Positions 55,430 to 64,000 of a DNA stretch of 64,000 bases are shown here, piece by piece. The notes beneath the pieces are model-generated. The model did no database searches and was not told the origin of the DNA. It saw nothing but the letters and a program-made list of their open reading frames with translations. A program made the translations under genes and the position numbers. The DNA lies in NCBI GenBank assembly GCA_031213475.1, contig JARUPZ010000004.1, positions 930,001 through 994,000 of the forward strand, given 5' to 3'. The DNA is from Nereocystis luetkeana. Taxonomy: Eukaryota > Sar > Phaeophyceae > Laminariales > Laminariaceae. Each line of letters begins with the position of its first letter. Within the stretch, counting starts at the first letter, position 1.

Positions 55430-56752
55430 TTTCGGTCCCGGAAGGAAACGCTGCTGTCACGCCCAGGCCGCATCGCATCAATCCCATCCTGGCCAAGGAA
55501 GTGGAGGCCACCTTGGACCAGTATCTGGCGGCAGGTCTGATCCAGCACTCGACCTGTCCGTACTCGATCCCGCTGGTGGCCATCCCGAAGAAGTCTGTAC
55601 GCGTTCGAGTCACCGTGAACTATACGAAACTCAACCAGATCAGCAACCTCAACCAGCTGCCCATTCCTTGCGTGGACCAAGTCCTCGACTCCCTGGGGAA
55701 GGGACGTTTTTTTTCTCTCTTCCATTTGGTCTCCTCGTTCCACCAGATTACCGCGCACAAGGACACCGTCCCTCTCACGGCGTTTTGCACTCCTACGGAC
55801 CTCTAACGAGTGGCTCGTCATGCCCCAAGCCTGCAGTGCTTCGCCCGGCTAGTTTATCACAGTGATTAACGAAGCCTTTAAAGGTCTGGCACAGGTGGCG
55901 GCCTACCTAGATGATGTGATTGTCTTCGACTCTGATCCGACGGCCCACGTCAAGACGATAGGAGCCTTCTTCGAACGCCTGCGCAAACACAACCTCGCGT
56001 TCTCCCCCTCGAAGATTCGCCTCGGCGCCACGGACGCTAATTTTCTGGGCCACTCCACTTCGCCCGCGGGTATACGCCCCAATGCGGAAAAAGGTTCGGC
56101 TTTGGTGAAAATGCACATGCTCAAGAGCCTCAAACAGGTCCGTGCGCTGATGGGCGGCGTGGGATATTGTCGCAAATTCCTACCCGACCTGTTCAAACGG
56201 ATCCGCCCTCTCACTGCCCGCCTCCGGAGTGGGGTTAAGTACGTCTTTACGCCGACCGTGGAAGTTATCGTTCGCCAGTTCCCCGCCGAGCTCGCTGCCC
56301 CGCCAATTTTGGTCTGTCCGGACTGGGATGCTGTAGCCGACGGCTCCCGCCCCTTCCACGTGTACTGTGACGCCTGCGTCGACGGTTTTGGTGCTGCGCT
56401 AAAACAAGAACAACCGGACGGCTCGGTACAGCCCATTGCTTATACCAGCCGCGCCACCCTCGATTCCGAGAGGCGCTGGACCCCGTAGGACCTGGAAGCT
56501 GGCAGTATTGTCTGGGCCATCAAACGACTCCGAGGTCACCTATGGGGCATGAGGTTTCGTGTATTTTCGAACCACAAAGCACTTGAGAGCATCGACAAGG
56601 TAGGGGACCACAACGCGCGAGTCCAGCGGTGGCTCGAGTTCCTCACCGCGTTCGACTACACCCTCGAGTGCCGCAAGGGCAGCGCCAACGGAAATGCTGA
56701 TTTTCTCTTCCGCTTGCCGGAGCCCGCCACAGAAGAACCGCAGTGGGTCTAG
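55426..56752 (+). pseudogene. Ty3/gypsy reverse transcriptase and RNase H (broken)
   Basis: RT motifs: QYLAAGLIQHSTCPYSIPLV, VTVNYTKLN, FSLFHLVSSFHQI and the catalytic YLDDVIVF (55906-55929), then NFLGH and the GGVGYCRKFLPDL thumb. The RT frame is broken between 55806 and 55862. RNase H: HVYCDACVDGFGAAL, an in-frame TAG at 56486-56488, DLEAGSIVWAIKRL and FSNHKALESI. The last motif normally reads DHK, so an active-site aspartate has become asparagine. Confidence 0.85.
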
Positions 56753-57988
56753 CCGCCTCACCCCCGACAAGGACGGCCGTATCTTCCACATCCGAGCCTG
56801 CGGGCTTCGCACTCGCTCTTCTCCAAACCCCGGTGTAGGTTTGGGGGGAATGGTGCCCCGCACCGAAAGTGCCGTCTTGGGTGGGCTACCTTCAACCTCT
56901 TCGAACTTTCACGATTTTCGCGCACACGGGCCACGTATGAGGATTGACGACCTCTCTGCTCTTTCGGGGAGATTCGTCGCTGGTGTCTCTGCTTCCGTCG
57001 CCACCGTCGATCGCCATCTTAGCTTGAGGGTTTTTTCACCCATCGCCAACACCGCTTTTCGCTTCGGTTTTTGCCGTACCCTCCGGGGGCGACCAGGGCT
57101 CCGCAGAAGCCCCCGCCTCAGCGATGATTTCCGCCCAGCGCGCTCCTCCCCCGACGAACACTTTACAGGGAGAAGATTCCGCCGTGATCACTGCTTTGGC
57201 TGCGTCTGCCCCTTCAGGTCAGGGCTCTTCAGAAGTCCCCGCTGCAGCGACGATTGTCGCCCAGCGCGCTCCTCCCCTGACAAGCACTTTACAGGGAAAA
57301 GGTTCCGCTGTGATCAATGATCCGGCCGCCTCTGCCCCGGCGCCTCTGAATGTTCTGCCGTCTTCGGGCCGCATCTCCACTCGGACGCGCCGACGAACAG
57401 CCACCGCCGCTGGCACCGCGCCGCATGCTGTTGATCATGGCTTCGGGTCTGGCGGGGCCCTTAGATCATCACCCCGGCGTGCTATCACCCCGCCGCGAGC
57501 GCCACGGCCGCGACCACCCGCACCCGTCTTTTTGGCCCCCGGCTCCTCCCGCTTCATCGGCCCCGACTGTACCCATCCCGTGCGACCGTGACCGCGCCGA
57601 GCCCATGGGAACTCCTCTTTTACGGCTTCCGCCGCCAACTGACGCACCGCCCGTCACCACGACCGACTTGGACGCCCTCGGCGCAGCCGCCGAATTTCCG
57701 TTCGGTGATTCCGCAGGGCGCTATTCACACGCCGACTGGGCTCGGGAACAACAGGCCGAGCCCGCGTGCAACGCCTCCATGCGCTACATAGCTCTTGGCC
57801 GGCGAGACGTTTTGCCAGTCGAGTTTTTGTCGTGTTTCCCTTCGCACCAGCGCCCCCCCTTTTTCTGAGGTTCAGGAGCTGGCTACCAAAGGCCGCTTGC
57901 ACACCACCGACGCGGGTATTGTTCTACTCGTCCGCCAGCCGTCTTCCCCCCTTGCGTCAGACACGGAACGCCCGGTGGGTCGTACGGC
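56753..57988 (+). pseudogene. Pro/Ala-rich linker between RNase H and integrase
   Basis: About 1.2 kb whose readable frame (57124-57591) is Ala/Pro/Ser/Thr-rich. It contains a 126-bp tandem duplication (57092-57217 and 57218-57343) of a QRAPP-T-TLQG-SAVI unit. Ty3/gypsy elements usually have a much shorter spacer here. Confidence 0.6.
57092..57343 (+). repeat. 126-bp tandem duplication in the retrotransposon linker
   Basis: CCAGGGCTCCGCAGAAGCCC / TCAGGGCTCTTCAGAAGTCC and CGCCCAGCGCGCTCCTCCCC in both, offset 126 bp (42 codons, frame preserving). Identity is around 80% by eye. Confidence 0.85.
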
Positions 57989-58900
57989 ATGTTTATAGAA
58001 CGACAAGCCTATTCGCAATTATGTGCCGCTGCTCATGCACCCCTGGGTCATGCAGGCGTGCCATTCCACGGTTTCCTGCGCCACCTAGGAACCGCGCTCA
58101 CCCTACATATGCTCGAGCGTTTCTGCTGGTGGGTCGGTATGAGCATCTGCACCCGGTGGTGGCTACGCAGCTGCTTGAAGTGCAAAGCACGGAAAACGTC
58201 ACGGCAGACGGTCCGGCGGCCCACCATCACAATGTCCTTGCTAGAAGGGCCCGGCATCACCGTCAGCATCGACTATTTTGGCCCTCTCCCAGTGACGCCT
58301 CGGGAAAATACCTATATCTTGCTTTTCACTGATCGTTTCAGCCGCCGAGCCGACATGTACGCCGTCACAGCGGCAGAGTTCGCCGCTGAGGGCGCGGCTC
58401 ACGTTCTCATCAACTGGTATATTCCCCTCTGGAGATGCCCGCGCAGCATCCTCTCGGACAGCGGCCTCTATTTCTGCTCCAAGCTTTCGCACGCCGTATA
58501 TATCAGCTTCTCGGGGTTCTAACAATTGCCACCAGCTCCTACCACCCAAACGGCAACGGTGGGGTGGAACGTGTAAACCACTCGATGGCTCAGATGCTGG
58601 CAATGGTCGTCAACGAGCTCCACAACAACTGGGATGAACAGCTCCCTCACGTCGAATTTGCGTACAACAATTCGGTCAGCGCCGCCACGGGTTCGGCTCT
58701 CAACGAGGTACTTGTGGGTCGGTTGTCACGCCTCCCTCTCACGATTTTCGAGCGTGCTGGAGTAGCCGGCCACCAGAGCTTGGCCCGCGACCACCTCGCC
58801 CACTGCGACGTGGCGACGGACCGCCAGCAGCGCGCGTACGATATCGTTCGCGCCCCTGCTCCTCAGCGGACACCCCGAACGGATCTCCTCTCGGGGCAAA
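57989..58900 (+). pseudogene. Ty3/gypsy integrase core (broken)
   Basis: A degenerate HHCC-type region (HAPLGHAG ... CLKCKARK) is followed by the DDE core: first Asp in VSIDYFGPLP, second in PRSILSDSG, Glu in NGGVERVNHS. The D-to-E spacing is 35 residues once the frameshift near 58490-58500 is allowed for. FAYNNSVSAATG is the usual post-core motif. Confidence 0.85.
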
Positions 58901-59220
58901 GCTACCGTATTTGGATCTTCCTTCCGATGTACCCGGCGCGGATGCTTGCCGGCGTGGATCAGTTCTACGCTTCAAGCCCTGTGCCAATCCCCACGACCGT
59001 GGTGACATGCCGAAGTATTTGCCTGCGAGGTAGACGCGATACGTGCTCAACAACTTCTCCAAGAAATCTCCCCCGTACTACGCCACCCAGGAGGTCGTTT
59101 CGACCCCTCTGCAACGACTCGAAGGGGAAAAGATTACCGGACTCCAATCGGTTCGAGGTCGAGGTGGCGTCATCGCGGTGATGTGCGAGACGCACTGGAC
59201 AGGACTATCCCGCCCAACCC

Positions 59221-59712
59221 TTGGAACGGGAAATGGACCTTCAGCTTTCTCGCCACGCAATTTTGCGCTACTGGGCCGGCATCCCGAACCAGCACCGCCA
59301 AACCAACCGCCTGTACCGCCGGATGAGAATCGGCGCGGCACAACGCGAGCTTTATCGAAGTAACGGCGAGCGGTTCCTGGCACCCGGCTATGACTGCGTC
59401 TCGCACGCCGACTGGCTTTGCCGATACTGCAACACCGTGTTTCCCAACGAGGCCCATTCTTGGTGCAAGGACGACGACGATCTGTGGTGGCTCGGGAACG
59501 TCAGCGCGACTACGCCGACGGATGGAGTACATTTGGTTCCGTTTTTGGACGGTCCGGGACCCGTCAAGCTTCCTCTTTCTGCGGCGCGCTACACGACTTC
59601 GACGGAAGCTGGAAGAGGTTTTTGGTGCCTGCAAAATCACTTGGGTAGCGCGTTTGCACGGGGGGTCCAGCGTGACATAGAAAACAATCGAGGCGCCGGC
59701 GTGGATAGCTGA
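59221..59712 (+). pseudogene. C-terminal Trp-rich module of the retrotransposon
   Basis: A frame of 163 codons ending in TGA carries CVSHADWLCRYCNTVFPNEA, a Cys/His-rich start, then DDDDLWWLGNVS and VPFLDGPGPVKLPLSAARYT. The second part has the length and aromatic pattern of a small beta-barrel (chromo-, tudor- or agenet-like), a position where Ty3/gypsy elements often have a chromodomain. Fold assignment is inference. Confidence 0.55.
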
Positions 59713-60139
59713 CTTTCGCTTTTCGGCTGCACTCGACATTCTTTTTTTTTCTTGACGTTTCCCTGGGCTTTAGGGGGTGTTTTTTTCTACTTCTTGGCGT
59801 TTTCCGAGTTTTCGGGTCGGGTTTTGTTCCACTAGGTGTGTTCCTGGTTGGTTTGTTTTTCTTGGGCTTGGTTTTGGGATGGTTTTTGCGTATTTTGTCC
59901 TGCCTACCACCCCCGCTCAGTATCGGGGTTGGTCTGGGTAATCGGGCCACTCATCTGTGGCACAGGACACGTTTCCAGAATTGAAGGCTGGGTTTTCGGT
60001 GGTTCTTGACATCTTCCGTGATATTTTTCTCCTCGTTTCTGATATTCACTTTTCGCTTTTCCATGCATCTCCCTCGCCTTCCCCCCCTGTCGCGGGTGAC
60101 ATGGCGATGATTTTCGTTGACAATTTCTTCCTGCCCCTT

Positions 60140-60620
60140 AAGGCTAGGTCCTCCTTTCATTTGTTTCAAGTACTTTACCGGCTTCGTTGCCTTGTCGTTC
60201 AGAGGTGTGGGAGTGATTTTTGAGGATCCGCATCTTCGACTCATGTTCTAGTTCGTACAATCGGGGTTTCCACGACTTTCCCATAATCTGCATATACGGC
60301 TAATCTGAGTGGGCTAGTGTTATAATACGGCTTTGTATGAGGTTGAAAGCCCGGTAGTTACCTGGGTTCAGGCACTGGGAACGTCTTTGTAGTACTTGGA
60401 AGGCGTATCTTAGGTGGGAAACCAGGGTTTTTTCCAGAGACGCACGAAGTTGGTGTCAGTCTCCGCCGAGCATGAAAGGAGTAAAGCTGCTCTTCTTCCA
60501 TCTCTAAGCAAACAACACTCATGAGTACCAGCGAGTGTCGACTCAATAGGCAGACCTGTCCAGGGATATAAAGTGTCCCGCCTGCTGATCTTGATACCCA
60601 CATAAATCACAGATATGGTC
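60140..60620 (+). repeat. 3' LTR-like terminal repeat (diverged)
   Basis: Partner of 52731-53480, with the same block order and the identical GAGTGGGCTAGTGTTAT at 60308-60324. Roughly two thirds identity by eye, far lower than the near identity LTRs have at insertion. Confidence 0.6.
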
Positions 60621-60669
60621 TGTGCTGCATGCATTCATTGCTGAAGGACATTGAAAAAGAGGATTCAAA

Positions 60670-61635
60670 GATCTCACGTATGCAGTTTATCCCTTTCTCT
60701 CGCCATTTGACGTCGACGGCAGAAACACAGATGACAGAAAACAGTGCACTTGCCGTGTTTAGGATCCACCGTCGAACGGTCGTGATCTCAACTAAGGCTC
60801 CCGATGGTCCATCGTCGGAAGGTCGAGAGCATACTAGGTGGGAAACAGAGATTTTAAACGTAAAGTACACACGGCAGAAAGTAAAGGCATCGCGTGAGCA
60901 AAAAAACAGAATACGGTGTTACCTTTGTAGCATGATTCAAGGTTGACATGCTCCTCGTCCTCGTTGTTTCTGATTTTGTTCCAACCGTGTTAGCTCGTCT
61001 CGGACGCTTTAAAAAAACGAATACTTATTTTTAGAATTATCAACAAGATATCGGCACACACTGCTGTATGCCAAAAATGTGGATCGGAGTACTTCGCCTG
61101 GCTCCGAGTATGCGCCCAACTTGTTTTTCTAGCGTCTATCGTCCTGCCGTAAATACAGCCGCTCAGTTCCATATCACCACTTACCCCTCTTCCGTGTACG
61201 CCCCTTGGCAGGACGGTAGTTTTTTTTGCGATCATTGATTACACTAATAAATACTATTTGATACGTTAGTTTAACAGCTGCACGTTATATATTTCGAACA
61301 TTTGCGGGCATACACGGAGTAGTGGCGGGCATCAGCCCATCGCGACGAAGCCCCCCTTTGTACACATATGCCCCTGTTGGTATCGGAATCAATATGGATA
61401 TCGGAATCGATATCGGTATCGGTATCGGTGTCGGTATCGATCTCGATCTTGATTCATATCGGCCTCTCCCGCTTCCGGTGCCCGAACCCCCCCCCCCCCC
61501 TCCCCGGCCATCTTTGGGGGGTGCGGGGGGATCTCTTGGGGTCTTCCGCTTCCAGTATGCATTATGCACCCCCCTCACCCCTCGTCGGCAAGATGGGTGC
61601 GATCCTAACAGACTCGCACCTTGACACCAGAATCA
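60670..61635. other. No gene seen
   Basis: Short frames only. Includes an (ATCGGT)n-like hexamer run at 61381-61455 and a C-run at 61488-61502. The frame across them is Gly/Ile/Asp by repetition. Confidence 0.5.
61381..61455. repeat. ATCGGT/ATCGAT hexanucleotide repeat
   Basis: About twelve imperfect hexamers (ATCGGA, ATCGAT, ATCGGT, GTCGGT). The plus frame would read alternating Gly/Ile/Asp. Confidence 0.85.
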
Positions 61636-61972
61636 AGAGATGCCTCCTCATGAATGTGATAAGACCAAAATGCTAGAATATGCAGGGGGAGTATGGGAAG
61701 GGAACGCGAAGTTCGTAAAAGAGTCGGAAACGGTACAGTGACAGCAGCCAAAAACATATCAAGATGCTCAAGTACGTCTATTTTTCCTGGAGAGTTCTTC
61801 ATCACTTTCAGTTCCTGAGTATTTTTTTGGAACAACACTACACATTGTCGGATGGCATGCACAATAACAATAGTAATACGGTATAAAGTAAGTGCGGAAC
61901 TGGGAATGTACCCACCTAAGACACATAGAGCCACGAGGAGGTTGAAAGGGCAACCAAAAAAAAGCAAGGAAC

Positions 61973-62227
61973 GTGCCAAAAAAGAGGTTGCCAACCATAG
62001 TTGATAGAGCTGTACGGGAGAAAGTAACAAAAGGGCGAGCTGGAATAAGGCACGACAGCGTAGTTAAGAAAGTATGGGAGGGTCTAGAAGGAAACCCAAA
62101 CGACATTGTGTCCGCCGAGAAGTTTGGGAGGTTCAAGGCAAAAAGAGAAAGGGAAGATAGAAAGAAGGGAAAAGCTAGCGGTAGGAAACACGATCGGAGA
62201 AACACTTGGAGAAATACAGGGGAATAA
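61973..62227 (+). pseudogene. LINE ORF2 C-terminal fragment
   Basis: An open 85-codon basic segment (REKVTKGRAGIRHDSVVKKV; KFGRFKAKREREDRKK). Past 62225 a different frame (GISEGIGMKAYLH) continues the LINE up to the SINE junction, so at least one frameshift separates them. Confidence 0.6.
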
Positions 62228-62263
62228 GCGAAGGGATAGGAATGAAAGCGTATTTGCACTGCC

Positions 62264-63605
62264 GGCGTCCCCGGTGGCTTAGTAGGTGGTGAGGTTAATT
62301 TCGTGGGTTCAACTCAAGTCTCACCGAGCGTATACTCGTAGGAATTGATTTAGGGCCCATCTTAACGGGGAACGCTATATTATGTTATTGGGAAATAATT
62401 TTTGAATTTCAACGAATTCTAATTTGATTCCGAAAAAAAAAAACGTGTTTGTGTCCTATCGGGAAACGGCGTATTGTCAGACACAAACATAATTTGGAAT
62501 AACCTGGAACAACGCACCGCGTCACACAACGCCCAGCCGACAAACAGCGACGAGCGTAGACGAGAGCGATGGTTTGCGTTGTCGCGCGCGCGTCGCCGCC
62601 GCCAGGCTCTTTTTTCTTTTTGGTGGGTCAGGATAGGAAGCTATCACTCTCAGGGTGTTTTGGGTGGGCGGAGGGAGCCCTCAAGCGCCACGTGCTGAAC
62701 AGCAGCGGTGATGCAGCTATCGAGGCCTCGAGCGTATCGTCTGTTTGTTTGCTCGTTTTCTCGGTTTTCGTGGTGGCTGGCCGATCGAGCAGGCCGAAAA
62801 GTTGAAAAATTGGGCGTGCGGCGGCCATGACTTTTCTTTGAGGCGCCACCCCCGGGTTAAGATATGCTATGGTCTGTGGGCGTGGGCACGGCTGTTGCTC
62901 CGGTCGCCTCTCTTTGAGGTTCGCGGTTTATCGCCTCGATCGTGGTCACCGAAGCAGCCAAGAATCCCCCCCGACTCCACCGGGGGTGTTGGCCCACCAT
63001 GAACACGCTACATCAAGGCTGACCAACTCCCAACTTCCATATTTCAATAAAAAAAAATCACGCAAATAAAGCCCCAAAAGACTTTTCACTCAAGTTGAAA
63101 TTATCAATTTGCCTTCAGAATGCCTGCTTGGTGGTCCACTCTCATGACAATCAGATGCAAATTAAATTAGAATAAATCTATTAAATCAAATTGAAAAAAA
63201 AAGTCCTCGATAAGATGGGCTCTTAGCGGAAAGCGCGAAAACGTGAGGTACCAACATTTGATGAAAACACCAGTTCCCCCTGAGGCTGGCCCTCGCTGCT
63301 CTCGGGACCCGCGGCCATGCGCGTTGTGGTTGTCCGATGACTTTGTGGCGATTCGTGGACTACTGACTCGTACCCGGTGCGTGATGAAAGAATATGCATT
63401 GTGTTTCCTGTGAAAGTGTGATGAAGGGTTGACATTTGATTTTTTTTTTGAATTCGGGGAAGACGAGATCGACGAGCAGCGGTATTGTTGAACCTTATGC
63501 GCGATGAAAAAAATGAAGGCGCGTACCGGGGTGGAGGAGGGGCGACACCTGTGACCACGGCTTGCCCAGAAGAAGTCCGCTGAGGGTAAAAAGCTGTTAC
63601 ATGTT
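62264..63605 (+). mobile_element. Diverged SINE inserted in the LINE and split by a TIR element
   Basis: The head GCCGGCGTCCCCGGTGGCTT plus a tRNA-like GTGGGTTCAACTC (B-box region) lies at 62266-62330. The SINE body and tail resume right of 63225 and include GATGAAAAAAATGAAGGCGC, GTACCGGGGTGGAGGAGG and GACACCTGTGACCAC, matching the SINE-S body. The 870-bp TIR element separates the two parts. Confidence 0.65.
62353..63222. mobile_element. 870-bp non-autonomous TIR DNA transposon with TTA target duplication
   Basis: The left terminus GGGCCCATCTTAACGGGGA (62353-62371) and right terminus TCCTCGATAAGATGGGCTC (63204-63222) are inverted repeats with 3 mismatches in 19. TTA flanks both sides (62350-62352, 63223-63225). 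A three-base TWA duplication and G-rich tips are typical of PIF/Harbinger-like elements. No transposase frame is present, so it depended on another element. Confidence 0.8.
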
Positions 63606-63628
63606 AAGGTGGAAGGTGAAAGTAAAAG

Positions 63629-63889
63629 TGACTATTCAAAAATATAAAATTGGACTTCGCGCGAGTTCGTGTAGGTGACCTGGACCTGCCAGAAAGAAGA
63701 AAGAGGTATACCAGTAGCCGGGAGGAGGAGGCAATAGATGCACAGATGTGTCCGTGTGGCGAAGCAATAGAGAGTAGAACTCACAGAGTGGGAGAATGTG
63801 AAATGTACAAGGAGGAACGTGACGTGTTAGAAGAGGAAACGAGGGAGATAGACAAATTTGACATGAAGGAGTTTTTGGCACACTATTAA
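63629..63889 (+). pseudogene. LINE ORF2 terminal zinc-knuckle fragment
   Basis: The frame reads through LFKNIKLDFARVRVGDLDLP, then the CPCG...H-x4-C motif and an acidic helix (YKEERDVLEEETREIDKF), ending in TAA at 63887-63889. There is no genuine ATG; the first residue of the frame is a leucine codon, consistent with an interrupted gene. Confidence 0.72.
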
Positions 63890-64000
63890 ATAGAGGGCAG
63901 CGAGAAAACGATCGCTATCCTAGGAGATACCAGGTAGATATATGGTGGGCGCAGGCGGCGAAACAGAAAGGGGGTAAGAATAGCAAAACAAAAATGTAAC

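Larger units (their letters stand above)
52731..60620 (+). mobile_element. Decayed Ty3/gypsy LTR retrotransposon
   Basis: Order of domains on the plus strand: protease-flank, reverse transcriptase, RNase H, a long Pro/Ala linker, integrase and a C-terminal Trp-rich module. The RT-RNase H-integrase order defines Ty3/gypsy rather than copia. The coding part is broken by frameshifts (near 55425, 55806-55862, 57600-57989, 58500) and stops (for example TAG at 56486), so it cannot make a polyprotein. No gag or nucleocapsid zinc knuckle is visible. Terminal direct repeats are strongly diverged (next entries). Confidence 0.88.
61640..63889 (+). mobile_element. C-terminal part of a non-LTR retrotransposon (LINE), interrupted
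   Basis: The left piece (61640-62264) keeps LEYAGGVWEGNAKFVKESET, PKKRLPTIVDRAVREKVTKG and HDSVVKKVWEGLEGNPNDIV, with frameshifts and stops between. The right piece (from about 63630) resumes with RVGDLDLPERRKRYTSS and CPCGEAIESRTHRVGECEMY. The last is a C-x-C ... H-x4-C zinc-binding motif that terminates many LINE ORF2 proteins. The two pieces are one sequence split by the SINE at 62266. The RT domain itself is not in the window. Confidence 0.75.

Noticed and set aside
1-64000. Search for CRISPR arrays, operons, Shine-Dalgarno sites and bacterial terminators
   Set aside because: Spliced genes, SINEs and LTR/LINE elements show this is eukaryotic nuclear DNA; tandem arrays present have no unique equal-length spacers.

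Overview
The window is nuclear DNA from an intron-rich eukaryote with motile, ciliated cells. The strongest identification is a minus-strand gene (exons between 568 and 9729) for the coiled-coil outer dynein arm docking protein family (ODA1 / CCDC63 / CCDC114). That protein is only kept where outer-arm dynein and motile cilia or flagella exist. Introns of about 0.15 to 3.9 kb, GTGAG(T)/GTAAG donors, Ala/Gly/Ser/Pro-rich proteins and abundant tRNA-derived SINEs, LINE and Ty3/gypsy remnants would suit a flagellate-forming alga such as a brown alga or another stramenopile. The sequence alone does not settle the lineage.

Layout. 0-9.7 kb: the N-terminal part (about 201 residues, five phase-compatible exons) of the docking protein gene; its 3' end lies off the left edge. 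Its long introns hold hairpin MITEs, SINE pieces, a mid-repetitive family (R1) and two decayed duplicates of its own exons. 9.7-20.7 kb: no convincing gene; SINEs, R1 copies and a minisatellite. 20.77-24.70 kb (+): three phase-compatible exons of an unidentified gene with a Pro/Ala-rich N-terminal segment. 24.7-30.9 kb: non-coding, with local tandem duplications. 30.9-47.3 kb (+): a chain of ten candidate exons whose reading phases agree at every junction, predicting a protein of about 1.7 kDa x 100 (roughly 1720 residues) with two N-terminal WW domains, long low-complexity segments and an exactly duplicated 55-residue acidic/serine module. A separate coiled-coil exon follows at 48.2-48.4 kb. 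48.4-52.0 kb: repeats and G-rich tracts. 52.0-60.7 kb: SINEs and a decayed Ty3/gypsy element with protease-flank, RT, RNase H, integrase and a tryptophan-rich C-terminal module, between strongly diverged terminal direct repeats. 60.7-64.0 kb: the C-terminal part of a LINE interrupted by a SINE, which is itself interrupted by an 870-bp TIR element with a TTA target duplication.

The genes show no functional linkage to each other; they look like neighbours in a repeat-rich genome. The most unusual observation is a short word, TA-CCTGG-TA (either strand), present about 35 times in non-coding DNA and not seen in any predicted exon. In three alignments of repeat copies it behaves as a discrete short insertion at a TA. 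Other TA-bounded words (TATTAATA, TACAGCAGTA) are also strikingly frequent. Exon borders, domain calls and repeat borders were all read by eye; no database or folding program was used.
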